Below are positions 50,090-62,029 of a stretch of DNA of 64,000 nucleotides, piece by piece. Origin of the DNA: Sialis fuliginosa (Eukaryota; Arthropoda; Insecta; Megaloptera; Sialidae). The notes beneath the pieces were generated by a model. That model was not told the origin of the DNA and did no database searches. It worked only from the letters and a program-made list of their open reading frames with translations. Numbering within the stretch: the first letter of the stretch is position 1; each line of letters opens with the position of its first letter. A program made the position numbers and the translations under genes. The stretch is from the NCBI GenBank assembly GCA_961205875.1, contig OY540816.1, forward strand, positions 16,564,701-16,628,700. The letters run 5' to 3'.

Positions 50090-50265
50090 TGCTCATGGGG
50101 CGGTGTGCTAGGGGGGGAGGGTACTTGTAACTTACCCTATTGTAAGGATAATTTTTAACAGGAAAAGTAAAAAAAACTTACATTATTATAACGACCTAAC
50201 TTAATATCCTTGTGAAAAAACATTGGAAAACTTTTTGCGGAAAAGGGGGGTGAGGGGGGAGGGTC
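50090..50265 (+). repeat. G-rich patch
   Basis: G runs at 50098-50121 and 50245-50263 with quadruplex potential on the + strand. On the pum strand this lies just downstream of the CpG-richer patch at 50505. A G|GTAAGT donor-like site at 50136/50135 (minus) lies between them. Confidence 0.5.
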
Positions 50266-50504
50266 TAAATCCTGACCTGGAGGTCATGTACGTGTACAAA
50301 CAGAAAACCTGGTTTTATTCTGTGTAATTTAAAAAATCATTAAGCCATATTTAAAAAAAATATTATAAAATTAATTTACATAATTAAATTCCCCCCTCAG
50401 ACATAATACAGAGAAACATCAATATATTTAACATTACAAACGTGATGATATTTTGTTCGTCAGCCGACAAACAGAGAATCACTAGGTGTTTATAATTCTG
50501 CAGA

Positions 50505-50625
50505 GCGCGCACGCAAACGTTCAAGTAACGCGATGGCATATTTCGCGGTCAGCCCTGTGTATTATACTGTGTAGGGTTCAGTGCCCGTCAGTGACACTCT
50601 GAAACGGTATCGGTCTGTGTAGCAT
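50505..50625. promoter_or_regulatory. CpG-rich patch, possible promoter or first exon
   Basis: CG-dense for the region (GCGCGCACGCAAACGTTC, TTCGCGGTCAG). It contains two TCAGTG initiator-like motifs on the + strand and is followed on the minus strand by a GTAAGT donor-like site at 50135. Either strand could be transcribed. No coding match was found. Confidence 0.25.
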
Positions 50626-50874
50626 GTTTTCACCATCATTTCTGGATGGTACTTAACACAACTTTGTTTTCCGTGGTATGCATGGAAACATTTATTAATA
50701 TTTATTATGAAAACTTGCATACATTAACCATTACAAGTATTTTAACGTGAAAAGAATTTATGCTGCTCATTGTCTGCAAATTAAAGGAACTCATGAGAAC
50801 AAGTACAAAACTATTAATTCACAGTTATCTGGATGTCACGGGTTCGTATTGTTGCGGGAACAAACTCATGTCTG

Positions 50875-51534
50875 TATCTCAAACCGTTTTCGAGATATGG
50901 CCTCTCAAAGTTTCAGTTTTTTTCAAAATTTTGGAGAAAATAACTGAAAGTTCATTAAAAAATTTAGAATTTTTGATTTTGTTAAAAGTATGTTTATTGT
51001 ATAGAAAATGACGTGAAAAGTTGTTTGTTTCAAACCGCAAATCTGTATCTCTAACCGTTCTCGAGATATAGCCTCTCAAAGTTATAGTTTTTTCAAATTT
51101 TTGGAGAAAAAATGCCATAACTTTTAAACGTGTGGTTGGAATTGATTTTAGTTGACGGATTTGGAATCAGCGTGTCAAAATCTATATAATGACATGTATA
51201 ATACTTCAAAATCAGACAAAAAAATTTTGGCCAAAAATCGACATTTTTTTAAGGTATACCCCTTTGAATTTTTTCGATTTTTCGCGAAATTTTTTTTGTC
51301 GCGTTTTGAAGTATTATACATGTCATTATATAGATTTTGACACTCTGATTTCAAATTCGTCAACTAAAATCAATTCCAACCACGCGTTCAAAAGTTACAT
51401 CTATTTTTCTTCAAAATTTTGATAAAACTGAAACTTTGAGATGCCATATCTCGAGAATGGTTTGAGATACAGACTTGCGGTTTGAAATTCACAACTTTTC
51501 ACATTATTTTCTATATAAAAAATATACTTTTAAC
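50875..51534. repeat. Long palindromic (foldback) repeat, copy 2
   Basis: Left arm 50981-51246 and right arm 51267-51534 are inverse copies with a spacer of about 20 bp. The same small peptide frame appears on both strands (51152-51340 plus, 51175-51363 minus), a direct sign of the palindrome and not evidence for a gene. A partial extra left arm lies at 50875-50945. Transcripts crossing it would form a stem of about 265 bp. Confidence 0.88.
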
Positions 51535-52177
51535 GAAATCTACGACTCATCATTTTCATGGTTTTAATTTCACTTCTCACAGAAATTTCAACTTTTCTTG
51601 TTGTTGTTATGTTGCTCCTCACATGATATGTCAAATCAACTACAGTATGATTTTTGATTATTATTAAAAAAAAAAAAAACTAATTTGAAAATGAAAATCG
51701 AGTACGGCCCTGTATATTAGCGCGATAATCACATTCAATCACAGCATGTATTGCGATAGGGTGGTATCAGAGTGCCACAGCTCTTTATTTTCACATGTTT
51801 TGTTACCACCTAATAACGGCCAGTGATTTGGGTTTAGTTTTACGTTAGTTAGTCACTTTGTGTGCAGAATTTAATTAAATTTAACAATACTGTCTGTCAA
51901 ACTGTATTTATCTAGTTTTAAACTAATTGATTAGTTGTACATATTATATACATATACAAGGGTGGTGGTGTAGATGATTTTATATAGATAAAAGGGATTG
52001 TGACAATAAATTTAGTCAGCTGTTATTTATGTAGATTGTAAATTAGTACACAATTGTATGCGTTATCAAAGTTTTAAAACACAAATTATGTGACAGTTTT
52101 ATTACTACATAATAATAATAATCACGATATATTATACTAATAACTGTTTTATTATAAAAGTATATTTAATTTTAATA

Positions 52178-52470
52178 CAGTAAGTCCTCGGACTTACACG
52201 ATTTTGACTTACGTGAATTCATACTTACGCGATTTGAAAAAAAATGTGTTTTTTTAATGTTTCATTCCCCCCCTGTCTATATGCTCAAAGTTTAGTTGAC
52301 ACAACAGGGAATTTATATATTTTTTTAGTGTTTTTAGAGTTGGTGCATTTTGTTTACAATTTTAAACATTTTTCTCTGCTGCGTTCACTTGTTTTACAAA
52401 ACTGACTGCTACATTTTTTGCTACAGTAAGTCTTCGACTTACAACTTCTCGCATTTTTTACTTCTAATAG
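52178..52470 (+). mobile_element. Two adjacent pogo-like termini (CAGTAAGTCCTCG)
   Basis: CAGTAAGTCCTCGGACTTAC starts at 52178 after TA, and CAGTAAGTCTTCGACTTAC starts at 52424 after TA, both in the same orientation. CTTACGCGA-type motifs follow the first. Neither has a matching inverted end, so these are truncated or tandem fragments of a pogo/Tigger-like element. Confidence 0.55.
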
Positions 52471-55298
52471 AGCAGCATATACTACTGGATTCCGCATATT
52501 TTACAACATTTAAATCATACCCCTAAATAAAAGCATAAATGATATACAATGGGTTAACCTCGCTTGAATATGAATATGTTATCTAAGTTTGAGAACGACC
52601 GCTATAGAGTATAGAGCATAAAATAAATACAACATGCATACAATAAAGTAAAGTTTAAAACTAACATGAGTCCGATAGAAAAGACCAAAGTTGCAAGCAT
52701 CAATCGGTACCGGAAATCTGACATAAAAAAAATCTAGCATCGCTCGAACTTTGAAAACTTATCCACCACCTAAAGTAGATTTGTAATAGCGTTTAAATCG
52801 GAATTGACGGGCTGGAGTTGAGGCAAATAAAAATTTATGTGACAAATTTAAAACACAAAACCAGCACGTTCATTTTTATATGCGAGGATGCTGGAAACGA
52901 TTTTGAATGCCATCTTTGATAATTCACATGTTAAAGTTAGACGATATGTAAAGATAGGAAAAACAACTACGATTTAAGGAATGTTTTACACCACACTGAC
53001 AAGTTTGGAAAAGAAATTTAAATAAAATATGAGATATAGTTCACTATTTCATAAGACAATATAATATATGCATAGTGACTTTCTAGTAATACAAAAGAAG
53101 CATATATTTTTCTTCCATTCCCTTAATTCATCTTGTGTTTCATTTTCCCAGGAGGTACCTATACAATCTACACATTTCTTGTGTATTAATAATATCTGAT
53201 CTAGACAATAATTACGATTAATCAATAAATTGAATAAAACAAGAACCAAATATCTATAGAGTACATCTCTTAATTAACTGTAATTAATCATGAAGTTTCT
53301 TATCTCAGACCGTCTCAATTGATTCCTCACACGTTTAGGATTTTAATTCATAAAACATCTTCCGAAACTAAATCAACTTCTGTTTCCATGCAAAATTCAA
53401 TCTGTCAATTTCAATGTGTTTAAAAGTTCTTTGTTATAACTCATATTCCAACTCTCTTTCTCGAATATACACATATAAAGCTATTTTTGTCTGACTCGCC
53501 GCGTCAAAATTTTGATGAAATAAATTCATTTTGCCAACGCCAGGTGGAGGGACGAACGAGCTTTAATTGAATCTGACTTGATTATATTTGATATTGTGAC
53601 AGTTTTGGTAATTGGATCACGCGAAGAATCGTCACTTTTGTTGTGCTGATGCGAATAGTTTTCATTAAATAGCACTTCGTGGCGCGACGTATCAATTATT
53701 TATATAGAATTCTTATAAAACAATGTCACTTTGACATGTACTGTATTAAATATCCATTTTCTTGACGATCAATACGAGTTGCTAATATTAAATCGATATT
53801 CTTATTGCCACCATTTTACTATTTAGTTTAGTATCTATGTAAAAACGCATAGTAAAATTTAAAATGTTGAAAATGGGCAGTTTGTAATTTATACCAAAAT
53901 ATACGTATATTAGCTTGTATTGTATTCTTTAACACCATTTCAAATAACCTAACCTAACCTTTCTACTGTGAAGGGCGTGAAAATTGATTTCTTTTTATTG
54001 AATAAAATTCGGTAATCAGTCAGATGTTTTTTTTTTTGTTTATCATATGACATATATTGTACAGAAAAATATATTTAATGTTTTATTTTTATTTTTTATC
54101 TAAATTGTTTTGGCCACTGCAAAATGATGTGTAAAAAAGCGCCTGGCGGCGGAGAGTCCTACTCCTCCAAAAATTGTCAAAACAATTATTAATCAGCATG
54201 AAAAACTGTAGCGTGTTACGGAGGATTTTTTCCCGATGAAAATTAACAAAATGGTGGTCATTTCAAAATTAAGTGTCAAATTAAGTATTTTTTTCGACAG
54301 TTTTTCGTTAAAAAAAATTCATTTCCAACGGTGTGAGCTTCAGAAATTAAAAGACAAGACTTCGGATAAGAAGATCCGCTTTATTAGCATTTATTTCTGC
54401 GGTGGGTGTATCTAATATTGACAAAGGGAAATGTTTTAAATACCAAATCTATTTGTGATTAAGTAAATAAAACATATTAAATAAATGGACTTAACAGAAC
54501 CTGGAGCAATTTCTATTTAAACAATGGCCATAGCAATATTAATTAGTAACAAATAGAATTGCGGTTGTTTGTACACACAAACACACACACACACACGTGC
54601 ATGCATGTTTGCAATTAACCTGTATAACAATATGATTCCACCAGACAAGGCTACTGTTATATTTGCTATTGTAATCTAGTCTGAATTAAATACCTTCGTA
54701 CAATACCATAATGTAATTGTAATTACTGTTGGTTATGAATTAAGTTCCTAAAACCATGAAATCACGTTCTCAATATTCTGTTTTATGGGATTATGAAAAT
54801 GTATATTGCGGGGTAAAAAATACACAAACTTTTAAATTTAATACAGAACGAAAATGCACATGCAGACATGCAAGTTTTTGAGGATCAATCATTTTAGACA
54901 ACTTGAAAAGAAAACAAACTGTTATATGAATATTTAATTTGATCCACTTACATTAGAATTTTTTATATTAACTTTTCGGATATATCCCATAGAAAACTAT
55001 ATATTTATTTATTTTGAAATAAAAAAAAGTTGTAAAATTCGTGGTTATTTAAAATAATAACAATTTTAAATTATAATTTTAAAACTCCTGCATTTGTTTC
55101 CAATCCGTTTAATTTAATCACAAAAGATTAAATAAATAGGTACCCGATATACATTTTAACAATTTGTGAAATTAAATTGCGAAATACTTATTGTACTGAA
55201 CATAAATAATAATAACTAAAAGTAATATATATTTCTGTTTCAATATTATTTAATTTTGTATTGTTTTGTTTAATCTATTCATGAACTTTTATATTTAC

Positions 55299-55341
55299 CT
55301 TATCTCAAATGGATTAACTGCTTATGATTTTATCAACTTAC
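55299..55341 (-). ncRNA. pum: Putative non-coding RS-exon, 43 nt
   Basis: The segment lies between the acceptor at 55342 and a second donor (AAG then GTAAAT) at 55298. All three frames contain stops, so it cannot be a coding exon. This matches known RS-exons, which are defined by the splicing machinery and then removed when the regenerated donor is used. It is a processing intermediate by inference, not a shown transcript. Confidence 0.5.
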
Positions 55342-55343
55342 CT
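55336..55343 (-). promoter_or_regulatory. pum: Juxtaposed 3'/5' splice site (ratchet point 2)
   Basis: On the minus strand a long pyrimidine tract ends TTTGTTTCAG, followed at once by GTAAGT (55341-55336). This is a textbook recursive splice site in the sense orientation of pum. It lies about 22.6 kb from the microexon at 32728, which in turn is 23.2 kb from the exon at 9479. Confidence 0.7.
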
Positions 55344-55910
55344 GAAACAAAGAGAAAAAACAATAAATATACAGTAATAAAAATAAACACACAAACATTA
55401 AATAGTATAAATAAATGTTGCAGAATAAAATCGAGTCAAAACAAAAAAATAAAATTAAAAAAACATTTTTTTTAATACTGATATTTTTATTATATTTTAC
55501 TGATCATTTTGATGTTACACCACTGATTCAGTTGCAAATTATAATTGCACCTTTACATAAAAAATACACAATTAATACCTGAATATGCTATTATTTTTAT
55601 CGTAGTTATAAATGAAAAAGAATTATGAAACTCTGTTGTATAATTTATTTTTAACACGCGAATATCTTCATTGAGTTTTTATTTTGAAAAGAAAAAACAG
55701 CTACGATAAGTTGATTTATATACAGAATGAATTATTTATAATTCCATAAATTTATATGTAAATAATGTAGTTCATTTTATACGCTCTCAAAGAAAAATAC
55801 GTTTTGCTAAAATATGTATACGTAAGCTACATTAAAGTACACATTTATTATGTAATTCTTTGCTTATTATTTTTATATTTATATCTACACTGAAAATTAA
55901 CCCTATACGG

Positions 55911-56292
55911 CAGCGTTTCTCAACCTTTTAGTATTTGCGATCCAATTTTCAATTACAATTCTCATCCAAATTTTCATTGAAATCGTGCTGTAATTGTAAT
56001 ATAAGTTTCTATTTAATTTAATTGTATTTTCTTTCCAAAAACTTTGCTCTGCAAGCCAGGTCCAAGGGAGTCACTAATAATTATTAATCTTGTTTTTAAT
56101 TTAATTATTAAATACATTGTGCAGTACTGATACAATCCTATTTATAAGTGTATTATATCAGTGTAAATGTAAACGTGTATTTTATTATTTATTATTTCAG
56201 AATTGCTTTTCTTTCAGTAAATTAAATAAATGTTTTAATAATAATTTTTCTCGATATGCTCGCGCCCCCCATTTAGGGGTTGAGAATTGCTG
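55911..56292. mobile_element. hAT-type non-autonomous element, 382 bp
   Basis: The ends are CAGCGTTTCTCAACC and, inverted, CAGCAATTCTCAACC. The flanks are a perfect 8-bp duplication, CTATACGG, at 55903-55910 and 56293-56300. Ends of the CAGNGTTTCTCAACC type are classic hAT termini. There is no transposase. Confidence 0.92.
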
Positions 56293-56874
56293 CTATACGG
56301 TATAAAATATTTATATGCTCTTTTAAAAGGGATATTGATGCTAAATTAAGTAAAATTGTTTAGTTGTGCGAATATATTTAAAAAGTTACAATACGATTCT
56401 TGATAGTAATTTTTGAGTTTTAATAAAATTGCGCTCCTATTGAAGAAACCACCTCAAATAAGCTTTCTTAGATAACACCATTACTTTCAAAAGCATCGCA
56501 TCGTGCGGGTCATTCGAGTTAGTCGATCTTAATAGAGCTTTTAGCAAGATTGCTCCGACGCTTTCAGATGGAAACTCACGGATTTTCCCAGCACAATGCT
56601 TTTGAATGCTTTGTTTCTCTATAGTTATAGAAATAGTAGAAAACTTCTATGATATACAACATAAATTCTCATCATACAACATTATCAAAGGTTTTTTTTT
56701 CTCATACTGCATGGACTGCAAAGTCTTTGGTCTGACATGCAGATGGCGAAATAAACAAAAAATCTTTATGCTTCCCATAGAGTACCAACCTGAACTAGAA
56801 TACTGTCAAAATTTCATGACATTTGTTCAAGTTACAGCCTTTGAAGTGACGCTACTTTTGTTTTTTTTTTTAAT

Positions 56875-57251
56875 CATGAAAAAAAGTGAATTTCGTGTTT
56901 TGATTAAAAATTGTTTTTTGATGAGAAAAAAAACCGTACGAGTACAAATGATGTTGGTGATATCATTCATGAATGTTTACATATAAAAAAGGAATTGCGC
57001 TATGAATTGGTTCCACACCCACCGTATTCCCCTGACCTGGCTCCCGGGTCTACTACCATTTTCCGAAATTGAAAAAGCGACCCTCTAACAAAATATTTTA
57101 CTCTAATGAAGAGGTCGAGTTGGAAACAAACGCCTATTTTATGAGACTTGACGCGAACCACTATAAGACCGGTATCGAACAAGTGCATTTTATTATGTCG
57201 AAGAATAAGAGTTTTTTCATTGTTAGGCTAAAGTCTTTTCAGCCTATGTAG
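56875..57251 (+). pseudogene. mariner transposase remnant, internally deleted
   Basis: The left part reads MKKSEFRVLIKNCFLMRKKT, matching the N-terminus of mariner transposases (MEKSEFRVLIKH-type). The right part reads YELVPHPPYSPDLAP with the third catalytic Asp motif of the DD34D group. Then, in another frame, come LKKRPSNKIFYSNEEVE and ETNAYFMRLDANHYKTGIEQ. The central catalytic half is deleted and there is a frameshift at about 57046-57060, so it is dead. The 5' flank from about 56800 may also belong to the element; terminal repeats were not identified. Confidence 0.85.
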
Positions 57252-59117
57252 TATTTCGTTTGAACCATAAAAACGTTAGCAATATGTTAAAATATACAAT
57301 GCTGTCAAAGTAAAATGCTTCTACTAAATAACGTATGTAGTGTGTAATTTATTACATATATCTGAAATCCAAAAGTAATATAAAATCTGAAATCTTTCAC
57401 AACCGAAAATATAAAAAACAATTCATTTCAAGTTACATTACAAACAAAAAGAAAAGAAATTATAACTTTGCCGAGGGTCAGGGAGACCCTTTCCAAAAAC
57501 ACGAATTGTGTTTTCCGTTTACAAAGAGAGATACTGACGTTTTTGTGTGGGTGTGCCGAGAAAAATAAAAGGCGGGGGAGAAATACAACAATCATGTCTC
57601 AAGGTACGTTCACATCTGACACATTAATATTCATTTTTATCTTTGACGTTCGTCTTATATTAAATTCGACTGTAAGCGTATTTTAAAAGAAACAGTCACA
57701 TGCACGTGGAAACTAACTAATTCCCTTAAAGATCGATTTACATAACGTCTACTGTATCTTCAGATATGCAAACATAATTCTCCCGAGGTACGTTTTAAAG
57801 AACGCCCACTGTATCCATGTACTCAGATGTAAACATTGCTTCACGACGATGACGAGGTTCTCGCATTATCGCACCCAATTTGTAAAACATTAAACCCCCT
57901 CAAGTAAAATGTACGACCGGGACTTGAACCGTCGCGCTGTTCCTGATTGAATATCCCGAGGGCGTTTGGGGAACGCTCTACAGATACGTGTTAGTGTGTG
58001 TACGTGCACTACCCGATACATAGATCAATCGAGGCCGCGTGATAGATGGATTACATCGAAAATTCTCTCTATATCTAATTGCCGATTGATTTGGAACCGA
58101 TTTTATTTTGAATTGGAGATACGAAGACATACATTTCCTGCAGTTAATTATCTGAAAACGTCTTCCAGTACATTTGAGGTTTTGTGTATTTTTTTTTATT
58201 GATTCGTATTTTTTTTTTGAATGATTGATTTTTAGCGTGTCATTAATTTCAGGTTAGTTTATTAAACATTAAAGTGAAATATACGTATAGGGTCATCTGG
58301 GGTAAAAGTGAAACAAAATACAAATCTTTCATGTTTTTTGATAGTTAATAATGGAAAAAAGTGAAGCAGGCCTCTAATGGAAAATATTTATCGAAAAATT
58401 AAAAGAAAAGCTACAAAGGCAACTTTGATTTATCTTCTTTGTTGTCAAGAGGGGAGATGGACGGCTACACGTATAATGCAATGAAAAATTTAATATTAAA
58501 TGCAAAATGTGATATAAATTAATCAATAATATCTTTTAAACGAGTATGTGTAAACAAAAAAATAAATTTTCGAAATAGCAATCAGGAGTACAATGTGATT
58601 TGACGTTGCATATGAGACATCTATAATTACAGAGAGAGAAATCATTAAAACATTCAACTGTAAAACATCCTGACTGTGCATAAAATATTTGAAAATGGTG
58701 CACTGATTGCAAACGCAACGCTGATAAAATCATGGGAAAAATTGAATCGGAAATCGAACCGTTGGCACTGATTGAACGCTCCAGTACAGCGAAAAAGGAA
58801 ATAACATTAGAGAGAAAGAGAGAGGAGATAGAGTGAAGAGATCTATTACAGGCCACAACAGTGTTCGCAATTTGAATGACGATGTTATCGACTTTGAAAA
58901 AATATTTATTTTAGCGCACTCGAAAAGGATCAAGAGTAAAAATAACTGATATTGGCCTCATAAGTAAACATATCGTCGGTGAAGTGAAAATCTACGAAAT
59001 AATGTAGTATCCATTTTGAATAAAACGACCATTTCAATTCGTAAGTTACTTTTTTACATAGTCACAGTAAGAAAACAATATGTACGTATAAAAAAACCAA
59101 TCTTATATAATACTTGT

Positions 59118-59480
59118 GGACCCGTCCCGACTTCACACGAGAGTTAATATTTTACCCCCCCCCCGTCACGTATAGAGGGTTGTAATTGTTGTTCTGTTTG
59201 TTTTAAAAATCAGACCATAAATGCACATTTTCCTACCGGGTCCATTTTTTGTAAAAATATTTATTTCCACGTATTTAACATATATTCTGAATATGAGCTA
59301 AATCGGACCAAAAATACACATTCTCGACCCCAGCGCCACCTACCGAGTCCAAAAAAAATAACGGAGCACCAAACGAACATATGGTGTAAGTATGGTTTCA
59401 ATACGTCCAGTGGTTTAGGACTGATGAGATCGCATACATACGCACCAATTAAGATAACTTTAATTTATTGAAAGATTAAT
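59118..59480 (+). repeat. Interspersed repeat (GGAGCACCAAA...CCAGTGGTTTAGG family)
   Basis: Contains ACGGAGCACCAAACGAACAT and ACGTCCAGTGGTTTAGGAC, the inverse of 21560-21630. Upstream is a C run (59155-59164) and a CGACCCCAGCGCCACC block. No open frame. Confidence 0.6.
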
Positions 59481-60027
59481 ATAATAAAATAGTAATTTTT
59501 TAATCGTTAACAATTAAAAATAAATTTAATATAATCTCGTTCGAAATTAAAGCACTCTCTTATAACTAATAAATATATTTTGCAATTTCACATAACGATT
59601 TCGAAACAATACGCCACATTTCAGTTAAAATTAAATTCACCTAAATCTTCAAATTCAAATGGAACAAACCTAATATTACCAAGCTACGAATATATTATAT
59701 CGGTATTGATTTGAGGAAATCGAGAGGAAATAGACAAACACATTTTCCTAAAATAAATACATCGATTTGTTGAACGCAATTGTGTATTTAACTCTTCGTG
59801 CCAAATACCACCAACACCAACATCGCCTTAACGATTGACAGCACAACAACACCCCCTCCCCCCTACAGCGCCCTTGGAAACATAGATAAATAAAGTCAAT
59901 TTCATTCGTCCTGAAATCCATTTTAACTTCACCACCTCAAACCATTGCAAATAACATTTTCTCACTTTCATCGGTTTTTATTTTATTGCAAATCACACAG
60001 TCAGTGTAAAATGGCCACTTAGGCCCA

Positions 60028-60485
60028 GTTTCTCAATATAAGTTTAACTTCAGATTACGTTAAACTTCACCTGAGGTTTAAACTCCACATAATGTCTAGT
60101 TTAAACCAATCCAGTTTCTCAATATAAGTTTAACTCTTGCGCATGCGCAGTAGAGCTTTTTATTACATTAATCTAAAAATTAACTGTACTTTATTTTGTA
60201 ATACTAAATATATACTATATATATACAATTATTGCACTAGTATAACTAAATAATTATAATTATTTAGTTATACTATGTTATTTCATGATAAAATCATAAC
60301 AAATTGTGATATTATAAAGTAAAACTTAAGATTAACCTAAAATTAATTTCAAACTGACAGTTAATCCGTCAGTTAAAAGTTAATCTTAAGATTAACTCAT
60401 AATTTTTAACTGGACATTGAGAAACACATTTTTTGTTTAAACTTTAGTTTAACTGGGACATGGAGTTTAAACTCATATTGATTAA
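60028..60485. repeat. Decayed MITE with CAGTTTCTCAATATAAGTTTAAC ends
   Basis: GTTTCTCAATATAAGTTTAA occurs at 60039 and again at 60113. Inverse versions occur at 60410-60430 (CATTGAGAAAC) and 60465-60480. Two overlapping or nested insertions of one family explain the pattern best. The superfamily is unclear. Confidence 0.6.
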
Positions 60486-60779
60486 TTTAATTTAATATAA
60501 TATAATATATTTAATATAAGGATTAATATAGGTTCAACATATTTTAAACAAATATAGGAATATATTTATTTTAGTAAGCGACTTGTATTTCTAAAATAAC
60601 CAAAACCGTATTATTAAAACCCCAATAAAAATTAATTAAACTTCCCCCATTTCCAAACACACCCCATAAATCTCAATTCATCCACCCATCCACGGCCTGC
60701 TTTGATCAACATAAACACAGTAAGCGAAGACGACGCTCCACCAGCAAACAAATCTATCTTGAGATACGAGATTATCAGC

Positions 60780-60965
60780 ACCAATATACGCGACGTAACG
60801 GTGGCACGACCGGCTCGTCTCCGAGCGCCGCGTTCGTGTCCGGGGCGGCTTATCTCTACCCCGGATAGTATAGAGTGCACACTTTCTCCGGCACGCGCTT
60901 GGCACGGCGTCAATGCGCGTCACGCGAACGTCGCCCGCGCCAGGCGCGTACCAAATAGACGGCAT
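60780..60965. promoter_or_regulatory. CpG-rich patch, possible promoter or 5' exon
   Basis: This is the most CG-dense stretch of the window (CGCGACGTAACGG, CCGAGCGCCGCGTTCG, CGCGAACGTCGCCCGCGCC). Overlapping frames are open on both strands, as expected of GC-rich DNA, and none matches Pumilio. It lies upstream of the exons in pum sense, so an alternative first exon is possible. Confidence 0.35.
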
Positions 60966-61565
60966 TACTTTTAATATCCTTTACACACGTGCACTTACTT
61001 GTATTTTTAAAGAACAATTGATTCTTCGTAAGATTAAAGAACGATAAGTAAACATGAAAGTTCACAACAACTTTTACCAATACATTTTCGAATCATAACA
61101 ATAAATCTGGCTCGATTTCAAGTCAATAATATTGAGTGCCAATAAGTGGCCGTGTTTAAAAAGTTCATGGCGCTACTGCATTACAAGAAGCACTTTGTAT
61201 CTCTGACCCCTTTCTGTCAACTCCTCTTCGCGGACGTCATGTCGTTAAGACCGAGAACACCTGTATATTTTTACGTGTCGTCGTACAGATAGGAATCTTT
61301 CCTCTCTTTTATCCTTTTTTGTAAATTACTGTTAAGGAAATGTTAGCACGTTCAGTGTTATAAAATATGCAAACTTACAGCTACGATTAAAACGGATTAT
61401 TTATTCGGGTGTCCTAATTCTGAACATTTATATTGTTAAATACTATCTTGGGAATAGGTTGTATACGTTATGAAGAATATTCTTCCGATTAAAGATAATG
61501 ACGAGCACCCATTACAATGTTCTAGATTGTATTAAGTTGTTTTCGGCACGTCTTAGAAAGACCTA

Positions 61566-61834
61566 TGTCCGGTATTATAAAGGAGCTCGTAAAATTTGCT
61601 AGCTTGCAAGCACTCTCAAATAGGGTATTAATTCTGTACTAGTATCTATGGATTGGCGACTTTGATCGTACAAAATAATTTTCATAAATCACCACTATTT
61701 TAATACCGTTGGTGTTTACCTACAACACGTGCGCGAAACTTGTCAAAGTCTTCAACAAACTCCAAGAGAACTGTCATATAAGTTTGATACCTCATTTGTA
61801 AGCAAATTTGCGAGCTCCTTTATAATACCGGACA
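61566..61834. mobile_element. MITE with 3-bp duplication, 269 bp
   Basis: The ends are perfect inverse copies beginning TGTCCGGTATTATAAAGG and extending to the next GAGCTCG. CTA lies at 61563-61565 and 61835-61837. A 3-bp duplication suggests the PIF/Harbinger or CACTA group, though neither end is diagnostic. No coding content. Confidence 0.85.
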
Positions 61835-62029
61835 CTATAGTCTTCAATATTTATTATATTATATTAATAATAATAAAAAAGTAGTCATCTTATTTTACAA
61901 GTATAACACAAGAGACACGCCACGAATAAAAAATAGCGAAAATCTTAGAGGCCGACACGAAAAAAATGCTACTATTCAGATGGCACTTAAAGCGTTATGA
62001 AGACGAATGTGCTTCCCACATCTACCCCT

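Noticed and set aside
51152-51363. Twin 62-residue frames on both strands
   Set aside because: They are the same sequence read from the two arms of a palindrome and not genes.
53945-53960. CCTAACCTAACC as an interstitial telomere array
   Set aside because: Only two to three units of the insect TTAGG repeat; chance in this base composition.
57905-57955. GGGACTTGAACC, resembling the T-arm of a tRNA on the minus strand
   Set aside because: The T stem does not pair and no anticodon or acceptor stem can be folded around it.
58536-58860. 106-residue frame (minus) and a possible BED-finger-like pattern on + (CDLTLHMRHL and VKHPDCA)
   Set aside because: The + strand reading is broken and the Cys/His spacing does not fit a BED finger; the minus frame matches nothing known to me.
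60632-60974. Overlapping 90-95-residue frames as a protein-coding gene
   Set aside because: Open on both strands as GC-rich DNA often is; Arg-rich readings with no recognisable domain.
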